Positions 42,083-57,485 of a DNA stretch of 64,000 nucleotides are shown one piece after another. The notes beneath the pieces were generated by a model that had not been told where the DNA came from, did no database searches, and saw only the letters and a program-made list of their open reading frames with translations. The stretch is from Diplolepis rosae (taxonomy: Eukaryota; Arthropoda; Insecta; Hymenoptera; Diplolepididae). The first letter of the stretch is position 1. Each line of letters starts with the position of its first letter. The stretch is taken from positions 2,839,501 through 2,903,500 of the forward strand of contig JAPYXD010000755.1 of assembly GCA_030998225.1 (NCBI GenBank). Reading direction: 5' to 3'. The translations under genes and the position numbers were made by a program.

Positions 42083-42910
42083 GATATTTAGTAACAAACG
42101 TATCAATTTATCTCGCAAACTTACAGAGAGACTCAAAAATTGGCTCAAGTTTTTGAAGGCAGTCTCATAGTAATACATTTAAAGAAAGATATAAGTTAAA
42201 ATTTATGTTTGCGGAACAAAACGGAAATCAGCACAGTTTGACCTCGGGAAGCCATTTATGGACAAACTCGTCAAATTATCTCGAAAACTTACAGAGAGGC
42301 GCAAAAATTGAACTCGGTTATTGATTGCAGTCACATTGTACTACATTCAGAAAAATATAAAATAAAATTGATATATGCGGAACGAAACCAAAATCAGGAA
42401 AGTTTGACCCCGGGAAGTCATTTATGGACAAACTCGTCAAATTATCTCGAAAACTTACGTAGAGCCGTAAAAATTGACTTCATATTTTGATAGCAGTCAC
42501 ATTGTACTACATTTAAAAAAATATTAATTAAGATATATGTTATTAAAACGAAACCAAAAACAGAAAAGATTGACCCCGGTAAGTCATTTATGGACAAACC
42601 CGTCAAATTATCTCGAAAACGTACAGAGAGGCGCAACAATTGACTTCAGTTTTTGATCGCAGTCACATTGCACTAAATTGCAAAAAATATAAATAAAATT
42701 TATGTTTAGGGAACGGAACCAAAATCAGGAAAGTTTTACCCCGGGAAGTCATTTATGGACAAACCGTCAAATTATCTCGAGAACTTACAGAGAGGCGCAA
42801 AAATTGGCTTAAGTTTTTGATTGCAGTCACTTTGTACTACATTTTTAAAAATGTAAATTAAAATTTATGTTTGCGGAAAGAAAACAAAATTTTAAAGTTT
42901 GACCCCGAGA

Positions 42911-45900
42911 AGATATTTAGTAACAAACGTATCAATTTATCTCGCAAACTTACAGAGAGGCTCAAAAATTGGCTCAAGTTTTTGATGGCAGTCTCATAGT
43001 AATACATTTAAAGAAAGATATAAGTTAAAATTTATGTTTGCGGAACAAAACGGAAATCAGCACAGTTTGACCTTGGGAAGCGATTTATGGACAAACTCTT
43101 CAAATTATCTCGAAAACTTACAGAGAGGCGTAAAAATTGACATCAGTTTTTGATTGCAGTCACATTGTACTACATATAGAAACATATAAAATAAAATTGA
43201 TATATGCGGAACGAAACCAAAATCAGGAAAGTTTGACCCCGGGAAGCCATTTATGAACAAATCGTCAAATTATCTCAAAAACTTACAGAGAGGCGCAAAA
43301 ATTGAATTCGCTTTTTTATTGCAGTCACATTGTAGTACATTTAAAAAAATATAAAATAAAATTGATGTATGCGGAACGAAACCAAAATCCGCAAAGATTG
43401 ACCCCGGTAAGTCATTTATGGACAAACCCGTCAAATTATCTCGAAAACGTACAGAGAGGCGCAAAAATTGACTTCAGTTTTTGATCGCAGTCACATTGCA
43501 CTAAATTGCAAAAAATATAAATAAAATTTATGTTTAGGGAACGGAACCAAAATCAGGAAAGTTTGACCCCGGGAACTCATTTATGGACAAACTCGTCAAA
43601 TTATCTCGAAAACGTACAGAGAGGCGCAAAAATTGACTTCAGTTTTTGATCGCAGTCACATTGTACTACATCTAGAAAAATAGAAAATAAAATTCATATA
43701 TGCGGAACGAAACCAACATCAGCCTAATTTGACCCCGGGAACTCATTTATGGACAAACCGTCAAATTATCTCGAAAACTTACATAGAGGAGTAAAAATTG
43801 ACTTCAGTTGTTGATTGCAGTCACATTGCATTACATCTAAAAAAATATAAAATAAAATTGATGTATACGGAACGAAACCAACATCAGCCAAGTTTGACCC
43901 CGGGAACTCATTTATGGACAAACTCGTCAAATTATCTTGAAAACTTACGGAGAGCCGTAAAAATTGACTTCATATTTTGATTGCAGTCACATCGTACTAC
44001 ATTTAAAAAAATTTTAATTAAGATTTATGTTTTTGGAACGAAACCAAAATCAGCAAAGATTGACCTCGGTAAGTCATTTATGGACAAACCCGTCAAAATA
44101 TCTCGAAAACGTACAGAGAGGCGCAACAATTGACTTCAGTTTTTGATCGCAGTCACATTGCACTAAATTGAAAAAAATATAAATTAAAATTTATGTTTTG
44201 GAAACGGAACCAAAATCAGGAAAGTTATACCCCGGGAAGTCATTTATGGACAAACTCGTCAAATTATCTCGAAAACTTACGGAGAGCCGTAAAAATTGAC
44301 TTCTTATTTTGATTGCAGTCACATCGTACTACATTTAAAAAACTTTTAATTAAGATTTATGTTTTTGGAACGAAACCAAAATCAGCAAAGATTGACCCCG
44401 GTAAGTCATTTATGGACAAACCCGTCAAATTATCTCGAAAACGTACAGAGAGGCGCAAAAATTGACTTCAGTTTTTGATCGCAGTCACATTGCACTAAAT
44501 TGCAAAAAATATAAATAAAATTTATGTTTAGGGAACGGAACCAAAATCAGGAAAGTTTTACCCCGGGAAGTCATTTATGGACAAACCGTCAAATTATCTC
44601 GAGAACTTACAGAGAGGCGCAAAAATTGGCTTAAGTTTTTGATTGCAGTCACTTTGTACTACATTTTTAAAAATGTAAATTAAAATTTATGTTTGCGGAA
44701 AGAAACCAAAATTTTAAAGTTTGACCCCGAGAAGATATTTAGTAACAAACGTATCAATTTATCTCGCAAACTTACAGAGAGGCTCAAAAATTGGCTCAAG
44801 TTTTTGATGGCAGTCTCATAGTAATACATTTAAAGAAAGATATAAGTTAAAATTTATGTTTGCGGAACAAAACGGAAATCAGCACAGTTTGACCTTGGGA
44901 AGCGATTTATGGACAAACTCTTCAAATTATCTCGAAAACTTACAGAGAGGCGCAAAAATTGAACTCGGTTATTGATTGCAGTCACATTGTACTACATTTA
45001 GAAAAATATAAAATAAAATTGATATATGCGGAACGAAACCAAAATCAGGAAAGTTTGACCCCGGGAAGCCATTTATGAACAAATCGTCAAATTATCTCAA
45101 AAACTTACAGAGAGGCGCAAAAATTGAATTCGCTTTTTTATTGCAGTCACATTGTAGTACATTTAAAAAAATATAAAATAAAATTGATGTATGCGGAACG
45201 AAACCAAAATCCGCAAAGATTGACCCCGGTAAGTCATTTATGGACAAACCCGTCAAATTATCTCGAAAACGTACAGAGAGGCGCAAAAATTGACTTCAGT
45301 TTTTGATCGCAGTCACATTGTACTACATCTAGAAAAATAGAAAATAAAATTCATATATGCGGAACGAAACCAACATCAGCCTAATTTGACCCCGGGAACT
45401 CATTTATGGACAAACCGTCAAATTATCTCGAAAACTTACATAGAGGAGTAAAAATTGACTTCAGTTGTTGATTGCAGTCACATTGCATTACATCTAAAAA
45501 AATATAAAATAAAATTGATGTATACGGAACGAAACCAACATCAGCCAAGTTTGACCCCGGGAACTCATTTATGGACAAACTCGTCAAATTATCTTGAAAA
45601 CTTACGGAGAGCCGTAAAAATTGACTTCATATTTTGATTGCAGTCACATCGTACTACATTTAAAAAAATTTTAATTAAGATTTATGTTTTTGGAACGAAA
45701 CCAAAATCAGCAAAGATTGACCTCGGTAAGTCATTTATGGACAAACCCGTCAAATTATCTCGAAAACGTACAGAGAGGCGCAACAATTGACTTCAGTTTT
45801 TGATCGCAGTCACATTGCACTAAATTGAAAAAAATATAAATTAAAATTTATGTTTAGGAAACGGAACCAAAATCAGGAAAGTTATACCCCGGTAAGTCAT

Positions 45901-46223
45901 TTATGGACAAACCCGTCGAATTATCTCGAAAACGTACAGAGAGGCGCAAAAATTGACTTCAGTTTTTGATCGCAGTCACATTGCACTAAATTGCAAAAAA
46001 TATAAATAAAATTTATGTTTAGGGAACGGAACCAAAACAGGAAAGTTTTACCCCGGGAAGTCATTTTTGGACAAACCGTCAAATTATCTCGAGAACTTAC
46101 AGAGAGGCGCAAAAATTGGCTTAAGTTTTTGATTGCAGTCACTTTGTACTACATTTTTAAAAATGTAAATTAAAATTTATGTTTGCGGAAAAAAACCAAA
46201 ATTTTAAAGTTAGACCCCGAGAA
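42911..46223 (+). repeat. Overlapping 11- and 9-monomer higher-order repeats
   Basis: The stretch starting at 43302 recurs almost exactly at 45124 (1822 bp, 11 monomers) and again at 46449 (1325 bp later, 8 monomers), including rare variants such as AATTCGCTTTTTTATTGCAG. The blocks are copied with different numbers of intervening monomers. Confidence 0.85.
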
Positions 46224-47714
46224 GATATTTAGTAACAAACGTATCAATTTATCTCGCAAACTTACAGAGAGGCTCAAAAATTGGCTCAAGTTTTTGAAGG
46301 CAGTCTCATAGTAATACATTTAAAGAAAGATATAAGTTAAAATTTATGTTTGCGGAACAAAACGGAAATCAGCACAGTTTGACCTCGGGAAGCCATTTAT
46401 GGACAAACTCGTCAAATTATCTCGAAAACTTACAGAGAGGCGCAAAAATTGAATTCGCTTTTTTATTGCAGTCACATTGTAGTACATTTAAAAAAATATA
46501 AAATAAAATTGATGTATGCGGAACGAAACCAAAATCCGCAAAGATTGACCCCGGTAAGTCATTTATGGACAAACCCGTCAAATTATCTCGAAAACGTACA
46601 GAGAGGCGCAAAAATTGACTTCAGTTTTTGATCGCAGTCACATTGTACTACATCTAGAAAAATAGAAAATAAAATTCATATATGCGGAACGAAACCAACA
46701 TCAGCCTAATTTGACCCCGGGAACTCATTTATGGACAAACCGTCAAATTATCTCGAAAACTTACATAGAGGAGTAAAAATTGACTTCAGTTGTTGATTGC
46801 AGTCACATCGTACTACATTTAAAAAAATTTTAATTAAGATTTATGTTTTTGGAACGAAACCAAAATCAGCAAAGATTGACCTCGGTAAGTCATTTATGGA
46901 CAAACCCGTCAAAATATCTCGAAAACGTACAGAGAGGCGCAACAATTGACTTCAGTTTTTGATCGCAGTCACATTGCACTAAATTGAAAAAAATATAAAT
47001 TAAAATTTATGTTTTGGAAACGGAACCAAAATCAGGAAAGTTATACCCCGGGAAGTCATTTATGGACAAACTCGTCAAATTATCTCGAAAACTTACGGAG
47101 AGCCGTAAAAATTGACTTCTTATTTTGATTGCAGTCACATCGTACTACATTTAAAAAACTTTTAATTAAGATTTATGTTTTTGGAACGAAACCAAAATCA
47201 GCAAAGATTGACCCCGGTAAGTCATTTATGGACAAACCCGTCAAATTATCTCGAAAACGTACAGAGAGGCGCAAAAATTGACTTCAGTTTTTGATCGCAG
47301 TCACATTGCACTAAATTGAAAAAAATATAAATTAAAATTTATGTTTAGGAAACGGAATTAAAATCAGGAAAGTTTTACCCAGGTAAGCCATTTATGGACA
47401 AACCCGTCAAATTATCTCGAAAACGTGCAGAGAGGCGCAAAAATTGACTTCAGTTTTTGATCGCAGTCAAATTGCACTAAATTGCAAAAAATATAAATAA
47501 AATTTATGTTTAGGGAACGGAACCAAAACAGGAAAGTTTTACCCCGGGAAGTCATTTTTGGACAAACCGTCAAATTATCTCGAGAACTTACAGAGAGGCG
47601 CAAAAATTGGCTTAAGTTTTTGATTGCAGTCACTTTGTACTACATTTTTAAAAATGTAAATTAAAATTTATGTTTGCGGAAAAAAACCAAAATTTTAAAG
47701 TTAGACCCCGAGAA
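46223..47714 (+). repeat. 9-monomer higher-order repeat (about 1490 bp)
   Basis: The same 1490-1491 bp spacing of the C marker also occurs at 44733-46223, 57485-58976 and 62289-63779. Confidence 0.85.
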
Positions 47715-50032
47715 GATATTTAGTAACAAACGTATCAATTAATCTCGCAAACTTACAGAGAGGCTCAAAAATTGGCTCAAGTTTTTGAAGGCAGTCTCAT
47801 AGTAATACATTTAAAGAAAGATATAAGTTAAAATTTATGTTTGCGGAACAAAACGGAAATCAGCACAGTTTGACCTCGGGAAGCCATTTATGGACAATCT
47901 CGTCAAATTATCTCGAAAACTTACAGAGAGGCGCAAAAATTGAACTGGGTTATTGATTGCAGTCACATTGTACTACATTTAAAAAAATATAAAATAAAAT
48001 TGATGTATGCGGAACGAAACCAAAATCAGGAAAGTTTGACCCCAGGAAGCCATTTATGAACAAATCGTCAAATTATCTCGAAAACTTACAGAGAGGCGCA
48101 AAAATTGAATTCGCTTTTTTATTGCAGTCACATTGTAGTACATTTAAAAAAAAAAAAAAATAAAATTGATGTATGCGGAACGAAACCAAAATCCTTAAAG
48201 ATTGACCCCGGTAAGTCATTTATGGACAAACCCGTCAAATTATCTCGAAAACGTACAGAGAGGCGCAAAAATTGACTTCAGTTTTTGATCGCAGTCACAT
48301 TGTAATAAATCTAGAAAAATAGAAATAAAAAGACAAAAATGCTCAACGAAACCAACATCAGCCGAATTTGACCCCGGGAACTCATTTATGGACAAACCGT
48401 CAAATTATCTCGAAAACTTACGGAGAGCCGTAAAAATTGACTTCATATTTTGATTGCAGTCACATCGTACTACATTTAAAAAAATTTTAATTAAGATTTA
48501 TGTTTTTGGAACGAAACCAAAATCAGCAAAGATTGACCCCGGTAAGTCATTTATGGACAAACCCGTCAAATTATCTCGAAAACGTACAGAGAGGCGCAAC
48601 AATTGACTTCAGTTTTTGATCGCAGTCACATTGCACTAAATTGCAAAAAATATAAATAAAATTTATGTTTAGGGAACGGAACCAAAATCAGGAAAGTTTG
48701 ACCCCGGGAACTCATTTATGGACAAACTCGTCAAATTATCTCGAAAACGTACAGAGAGGCGCAAAAATTGACTTCAGTTTTTGATCGCAGTCACATTGTA
48801 CTACATCTAGAAAAATAGAAAATAAAATTCATATATGCGGAACGAAACCAACATCAGCCTAATTTGACCCCGGGAACTCATTTATGGACAAACCGTCAAA
48901 TTATCTCGAAAACTTACATAGAGGAGTAAAAATTGACTTCAGTTTTTGATTGTAGTCACATTGCATTACATCTAAAAAAATATAAAATAAAATTGATGTA
49001 TACGGAACGAAACCAACATCAGCCAAGTTTGACCCCGGGAACTCATTTATGGACAAACTCGTCAAATTATCTTGAAAACTTACGGAGAGCCGTAAAAATT
49101 GACTTCATATTTTGATTGCAGTCACATCGTACTACATTTAAAAAAATTTTAATTAAGATTTATGTTTTTGGAACGAAACCAAAATCAGCAAAGATTGACC
49201 TCGGTAAGTCATTTATGGACAAACCCGTCAAATTATCTCGAAAACGTACAGAGAGGCGCAACAATTGACTTCAGTTTTTGATCGCAGTCACATTGCACTA
49301 AATTGAAAAAAATATAAATTAAAATTTATGTTTAGGAAACGGAACCAAAATCAGGAAAGTTATACCCCGGGAAGTCATTTATGGACAAACTCGTCAAATT
49401 ATCTCGAAAACTTACGGAGAGCCGTAAAAATTGACTTCTTATTTTGATTGCAGTCACATCGTACTACATTTAAAAAACTTTTAATTAAGATGTATGTTTT
49501 GGAACGAAACCAAAATCAGCAAAGATTTACCCCGGTAAGCCATTTATGGACAAACCCGTCAAATTATCTCGAAAACGTACAGAGAGGCGCAAAAATTGAC
49601 TTCAGTTTTTGATCGCAGTCACATTGCACTAAATTGAAAAAAATATAAATTAAAATTTATGTTTAGGAAACGGAATTAAAATCAGGAAAGTTTTACCCCG
49701 GTAAGCCATTTATGGACAAACCCGTCAAATTATCTCGAAAACGTGCAGAGAGGCGCAAAAATTGACTTCAGTTTTTGATCGCAGTCACATTGCACTAAAT
49801 TGCAAAAAATATAAATAAAATTTATGTTTAGGGAACGGAACCAAAATCAGGAAAGTTTTACCCCGGGAAGTCATTTATGGACAAACCGTCAAATTATCTC
49901 GAGAACTTACAGAGAGGCGCAAAAATTGGCTTAAGTTTTTGATTGCAGTCACTTTGTACTACATTTTTAAAAATGTAAATTAAAATTTATGTTTGCGGAA
50001 AGAAACCAAAATTTTAAAGTTTGACCCCGAGA

Positions 50033-53000
50033 AGATATTTAGTAACAAACGTATCAATTTATCTCGCAAACTTACAGAGAGGCTCAAAAATTGGCTCAAG
50101 TTTTTGATGGCAGTCTCATAGTAATACATTTAAAGAAAGATATAAGTTAAAATTTATGTTTGCGGAACAAAACGGAATTCAGCACAGTTTGACCTCGGGA
50201 AGCCATTTATGGACAAACTCGTCAAATTATCTCGAAAACTTACAGAGAGGCGCAAAAATTGAACTCGGTTATTGATTGCAGTCACATTGTACTACATTTA
50301 GAAAAATATAAAATAAAATTGATATATGCGGAACGAAACCAAAATCAGGAAAGTTTGACCCCGGGAAGCCATTTATGAACAAATCGTCAAATTATCTCAA
50401 AAACTTACAGAGAGGCGCAAAAATTGAATTCGCTTTTTTATTGCAGTCACATTGTAGTACATTTAAAAAAATATAAAATAAAATTGATGTATGCGGAACG
50501 AAACCAAAATCCGCAAAGATTGACCCCGGTAAGTCATTTATGGACAAACCCGTCAAATTATCTCGAAAACGTACAGAGGCGCAAAAATTGACTTCAGTTT
50601 TTGATCGCAGTCACATTGTACTACATCTAGAAAAATAGAAAATAAAATTCATATATGCGGAACGAAACCAACATCAGCCTAATTTGACCCCGGGAACTCA
50701 TTTATGGACAAACTCGTCAAATTATCTCGAAAACTTACGGAGAGCCGTAAAAATTGACTTCATATTTTGATTGCAGTCACATCGTACTACATTTAAAAAA
50801 ATTTTAATTAAGATTTATGTTTTTGGAACGAAACCAAAATCAGCAAAGATTGACCTCGGTAAGTCATTTATGGACAAACCCGTCAAATTATCTCGAAAAC
50901 GTACAGAGAGGCGCAACAATTGACTTCAGTTTTTGATCGCAGTCACATTGCACTAAATTGAAAAAAATATAAATTAAAATTTATGTTTAGGAAACGGAAC
51001 CAAAATCAGGAAAGTTATACCCCGGGAAGTCATTTATGGACAAACTCGTCAAATTATCTCGAAAACTTACGGAGAGCCGTAAAAATTGACTTCTTATTTT
51101 GATTGCAGTCACATCGTACTACATTTAAAAAACTTTTAATTAAGATTTATGTTTTTGGAACGAAACCAAAATCAGCAAAGATTTACCCCGGTAAGCCATT
51201 TATGGACAAACCCGTCAAATTATCTCGAAAACGTACAGAGAGGCGCAAAAATTGACTTCAGTTTTTGATCGCAGTCACATTGCACTAAATTGAAAAAAAT
51301 ATAAATTAAAATTTATGTTTAGGAAACGGAATTAAAATCAGGAAAGTTTTACCCAGGTAAGCCATTTATGGACAAACCCGTCAAATTATCTCGAAAACGT
51401 ACAGAGAGGCGCAAAAATTGACTTCAGTTTTTGATCGCAGTCACATTGCACTAAATTGCAAAAAATATAAATAAAATTTATGTTTAGGGAACGGAACCAA
51501 AATCAGGAAAGTTTTACCCCGGGAAGTCATTTATGGACAAACTCGTCAAATTATCTCGAGAACTTACAGAGAGGCGCAAAAATTGTATTAAGTTTTTGAT
51601 CGCAGTCACATTGCACTAAATTGAAAAAAATATAAATTAAAATTTATGTTTAGGAAACGGAACCAAAATCAGGAAAGTTATACCCCGGGAAGTCATTTAT
51701 GGACAAACTCGTCAAATTATCTCGAAAACTTACGGAGAGCCGTAAAAATTGACTTCTTATTTTGATTGCAGTCACATCGTACTACATTTAAAAAACTTTT
51801 AATTAAGATTTATGTTTTTGGAACGAAACCAAAATCAGCAAAGATTGACCCCGGTAAGTCATTTATGGACAAACCCGTCAAATTATCTCGAAAACGTACA
51901 GAGAGGCGCAAAAATTGACTTCAGTTTTTGATCGCAGTCACATTGCACTAAATTGCAAAAAATATAAATAAAATTTATGTTTAGGGAACGGAACCAAAAT
52001 CAGGAAAGTTTTACCCCGGGAAGTCATTTATGGACAAACTCGTCAAATTATCTCGAGAACTTACAGAGAGGCGCAAAAATTGGCTTAAGTTTTTGATTGC
52101 AGTCACTTTGTACTACATTTTTAAAAATGTAAATTAAAATTTATGTTTGCGGAAATAAACCAAAAGTTTAAAGTTTGACCCCGGTAAGCCATTTATGGAC
52201 AAACCCGTCAAATTATCTCGAAAACGTACAGAGAGGCGCAAAAATTGAATTCAGTTTTTGATCGCAGTCACATTGCACTAAATTGAAAAAAATATAAATT
52301 AAAATTTATGTTTAGGGAACGAAACCAACATCAGCCAAGGTTGACCCCGGGAACTCAATTATGGACAAACTCGTCAAATTATCTCGAAAACTTACGGAGA
52401 GCCGTAAAAATTGACTTCATATTTTGATTGCAGTCACATCGTACTACATTTAAAAAAATTTTAATTAAGATTTATGTTTTTGGAACGACACCAAAATCAG
52501 CAAAGATTGACCTCGGTAAGTCATTTATGGACAAACCCGTCAAATTATCTCGAAAACGTACAGAGAGGCGCAAAAATTGACTTCAGTTTTTGATCGCAGT
52601 CACATTGCACTAAATTGCAAAAAATATAAATAAAATTTATGTTTAGGGAACGGAACCAAAATCATGAAAGTTTTACCCCGGTAAGCCATTTATGGACAAA
52701 CCCGTCAAATTATCTCGAAAACGTACAGAGAGGCGCAAAAATTGACTTCAGTTTTTGATCGCAGTCACATTGCACTAAATTGCAAAAAATATAAATTAAA
52801 ATTTATGTTTAGGAAACGGAATTAATATCAGGAAAGTTTTACCCCGGTAAGCCATTTGTGGACAAACACGTCAAATTATCTCGAAAACGTACAGAGAGGC
52901 GCAAAAATTGACTTCTTATTTTGATCGCAGTCACATCGTACTACATTTAAAAAAATTTTAATTAAGATTTATGTTTTTGGAACGAAACCAAAATCAGCAA

Positions 53001-56000
53001 AGATTGACCCCGGTAAGTCATTTATGGACAAACCCGTCAAATTATCTCGAAAACGTACAGAGAGGCGCAAAAATTGACTTCAGTTTTTGATCGCAGTCAC
53101 ATTGCACTAAATTGCAAAAAATATAAATAAAATTTATGTTTTTGGAACGAAACCAAAATCAGCAAAGTTTGACCCCGGTAAGTCATTTATGGACAAACCC
53201 GTCGAATTATCTCGAAAACGTACAGAGAGGCGCAAAAATTGACTTCAGTTTTTGATCGCAGTCAAATTGCACTAAATTGCAAAAAATATAATTAAAATTT
53301 ATGTTTAGGGAACGGAATTAAAATCAGCAAAGATTGACCCCGGTAAGCCATTTATGGACAAACCCGTCAAATTATCTCGAAAACGTACAGAGAGGCGCAA
53401 AAATTGACTTCAGTTTTTGATCGCAGTCACATTGCACTAAATTGCAAAAAATATAAATAAAATTTATGTTTAGGGAACGGAACCAAAATCAGGAAAGTTT
53501 TACCCCGGGAAGTCATTTATGGACAAACCGTCAAATTATCTCGAGAACTTACAGAGAGGCGCAAAAATTGGCTCAAGTTTTTGATGGCAGTCTCATAGTA
53601 ATACATTTAAAGAAAGATATAAGTTAAAATTTTTGTTTGCGGAACAAAATGGAAATCAGCACAGTTTGACCTCGGGAAGCGATTTATGGACAAACTCTTC
53701 AAATTATATCGAAAACTTAGAGAGAGGCGCAAAAATTGAACTCGGTTATTGATTGCAGTCACATTGTACTACATTTAGAAAAATATAAAATAAAATTGAT
53801 ATATGCGGAACGAAACCAAAATCAGGAAACACTGACCCCGGTAAGTCATTTATGGACAAACCCGTCAAATTATCTCGAAAACGTACAGAGAGGCGCAAAA
53901 ATTGACTTCAGTTTTTGATCGCAGTCACATTGCACTAAATTGCAAAAAATATAAAAAAATTTATGTTTAGGGAACGGAACCAAAATCAGGAAAGTTTTAC
54001 CCCGGGAAGTCATTTATAGACAAACCGTCAAATTATCTCGAGAACTTACAGAGAGGCTCAAAAATTGGCTCAAGTTTTTGATGGCAGTCTCATAGTAATA
54101 CATTTAAAGAAAGATATAAGTTAAAATTTGTGTTTGCGGAACAAAATGGAAATCAGCACAGTTTGACCTCGGGAAGCCATTTATGGACAAACTCGTCAAA
54201 TTATCTCGAAAACTTACAGAGAGGCGCAAAAATTGAACTCGGTTATTGATTATAGTCACATTGTACTACATATAGAAACATATAAAATAAAATTGATATA
54301 TGCGGAACGAAACCAAAATCAGGAAAGTTTGACCCCGGGAAGTCATTTATGGACAAAACGTCAAATTATCTCGAAAACTTACGTAGAGCCGTAAAAATTG
54401 ACTTCTTATTTTGATTGCAGTCACATCGTACTACATTTAAAAAAATTTTAATTAAGATTTATGTTTTTGGAACGAAACCAAAATCAGCAAAGATTGACCC
54501 CGGTAAGTCATTTATGGACAAACCCGTCAAATTATCTCGAAAACGTACAGAGAGGCGCAAAAATTGACTTCAGTTTTTGATCGCAGTCACATTGCACTAA
54601 ATTGAAAAAAATATAAATTAAAATTTATGTTTAGGAAACGGAATTAAAATCAGGAAAGTTTTACCCCGGTAAGCCATTTATGGACAAACCCGTCAAATTA
54701 TCTCGAAAACGTACAGAGAGGCGCAACAATTGACTTCAGTTTTTGATCGCAGTCACATTGCACTAAATTGCAAAAAATATAAATAAAATTTATGTTTAGG
54801 GAACGGAACCAAAATCAGGAAAGTTTTACCCCGGGAAGTCATTTATGGACAAACTCGTCAAATTATCTCGAAAACTTACGGAGAGCCGTAAAAATTGACT
54901 TCATATTTTGATTGCAGTCACATCGTACTACATTTAAAAAAATTTTAATTAAGATTTATGTTTAGGGAACGGAATTAAAATCAGCAAAGATTGACCCCGG
55001 TAAGTCATTTATGGACAAACCCGTCAAATTATCTCGAAAACGTACAGAGAGGCGCAAAAATTGACTTCAGTTTTTGATCGCAGTCACATTGCACTAAATT
55101 GCAAAAAATATAAATAAAATTTATGTTTAGGGAACGGAACCAAAATCAGGAAAGTTTTACCCCGGGAAGTCATTTATGGACAAACCGTCAAATTATCTCG
55201 AAAACTTACAGAGAGGCTCAAAAATTGGCTCAAGTTTTTGAAGGCAGTCTCATAGTAATACATTTAAAGAAAGATATAAGTTAAAATTTATGTTTGCGGA
55301 ACAAAACGGAAATCAGCACAGTTTGACCTCGGGAAGCCATTTATGGACAAATCGTCAAATTATCTCGAAAACTTACAGAGAGGCGCAAAAATTGAATTCG
55401 ATTTTTGATTGCAGTCACATTGTACTACATTTAAAAAAATATAAAATAAAATTGATGTATGCGGAACGAAACCAAAATCAGGAAAGTTTGACCCCAGGAA
55501 GCCATTTATGAACAAATCGTCAAATTATCTCGAAAACTTACAGAGAGGCGCAAAAATTGAATTCGCTTTTTTATTGCAGTCACATTGTAGTACATTTAAA
55601 AAAATATAAAATAAAATTGATGTATGCGGAACGAAACCAAAATCCGCAAAGATTGACCCCGGTAAGTCATTTATGGACAAACCCGTCAAATTATCTCGAA
55701 AACTTACATAGAGGAGTAAAAATTGACTTCAGTTGTTGATTGCAGTCACATTGCATTACATCTAAAAAAATATAAAATAAAATTGATGTATACGGAACGA
55801 AACCAACATCAGCCAAGTTTGACCCCGGGAACTCATTTATGGACAAACTCGTCAAATTATCTCGAAAACGTACAGAGAGGCGCAAAAATTGACTTCAGTT
55901 TTTGATTGCAGTCACATTGCATTACATCTAAAAAAATATAAAATAAAATTGATGTATACGGAACGAAACCAACATCAGCCAAGTTTGACCCCGGGAACTC

Positions 56001-57485
56001 ATTTATGGACAAACCGTCAAATTATCTCGAAAACTTACAGAGAGGCGCAAAAATTGAACTGGGTTCTTGATTGCAGTCACATTGTAGTACATTTAAAAAA
56101 ATATAAAATAAAATTGATGTATGCGGAACGAAACCAAAATCCGCAAAGATTGACCCCGGTAAGTCATTTATGGACAAACCCGTCAAATTATCTTGAAAAC
56201 TTACATAGAGGAGTAAAAATTGAACTGGGTTATTGATCGCAGTCACATTGTACTACATCTAGAAAAATAGAAAATAAAATTCATATATGCGGAACGAAAC
56301 CAACATCAGCCTAATTTGACCCCGGGAACTCATTTATGGACAAACCGTCAAATTATCTCGAAAACTTACATAGAGGAGTAAAAATTGACTTCAGTTGTTG
56401 ATTGCAGTCACATTGCATTACATCTAAAAAAATATAAAATAAAATTGATGTATACGGAACGAAACCAACATCAGCCAAGTTTGACCCCGGGAACTCATTT
56501 ATGGACAAACTCGTCAAATTATCTTGAAAACTTACGGAGAGCCGTAAAAATTGACTTCATATTTTGATTGCAGTCACATCGTACTACATTTAAAAAAATT
56601 TTAATTAAGATTTATGTTTTTGGAACGAAACCAAAATCAGCAAAGATTGACCTCGGTAAGTCATTTATGGACAAACCCGTCAAATTATCTCGAAAACGTA
56701 CAGAGAGGCGCAACAATTGACTTCAGTTTTTGATCGCAGTCACATTGCACTAAATTGAAAAAAATATAAATTAAAATTTATGTTTAGGTTACGGAACCAA
56801 AATCAGGAAAGTTATACCCCGGGAAGTCATTTATGGACAAACTCGTCAAATTATCTCGAAAACTTACGGAGAGCCGTAAAAATTGACTTCTTATTTTGAT
56901 TGCAGTCACATCGTACTACATTTAAAAAACTTTTAATTAAGATTTATGTTTTTGGAACGAAACCAAAATCAGCAAAGATTTACCCCGGTAAGCCATTTAT
57001 GGACAAACCCGTCAAATTATCTCGAAAACGTACAGAGAGGCGCAAAAATTGACTTCAGTTTTTGATCGCAGTCACATTGCACTAAATTGAAAAAAATATA
57101 AATTAAAATTTATGTTTAGGAAACGGAATTAAAATCAGGAAAGTTTTACCCCGGTAAGTCATTTATGGACAAACTCGTCAAATTATCTCGAAAATGTAGA
57201 GAGGCGCAAAAATTGACTTCAGTATTTGATCGCAGTCACATTGCACTAAATTGCAAAAAAGATAAAGAAAATTTATGATTAGGTAACGGAACCAAAATCA
57301 GGAAAGTTTTACCCCGGGAAGTCATTTATGGACAAACTCGTCAAATTATCTCGAGAACTTACAGAGAGGCGCAAAAATTGGCTTAAGTTTTTGATTGCAG
57401 TCACTTTGTACTACATTTTTAAAAATGTAAATTAAAATTTATGTTTGCGGAAAGAAACCAAAATTTTAAAGTTTGACCCCGAGAA
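50033..57485 (+). repeat. Long satellite stretch lacking complete type C monomers
   Basis: There are 45 monomers between two C markers. A hybrid monomer at about 52095-52200 begins as type C (CACTTTGTACTACATTTTTA) but continues as type A/B, and type D occurs without C at about 53575, 54070 and 55215. These are junction monomers left by unequal exchange. Confidence 0.75.
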
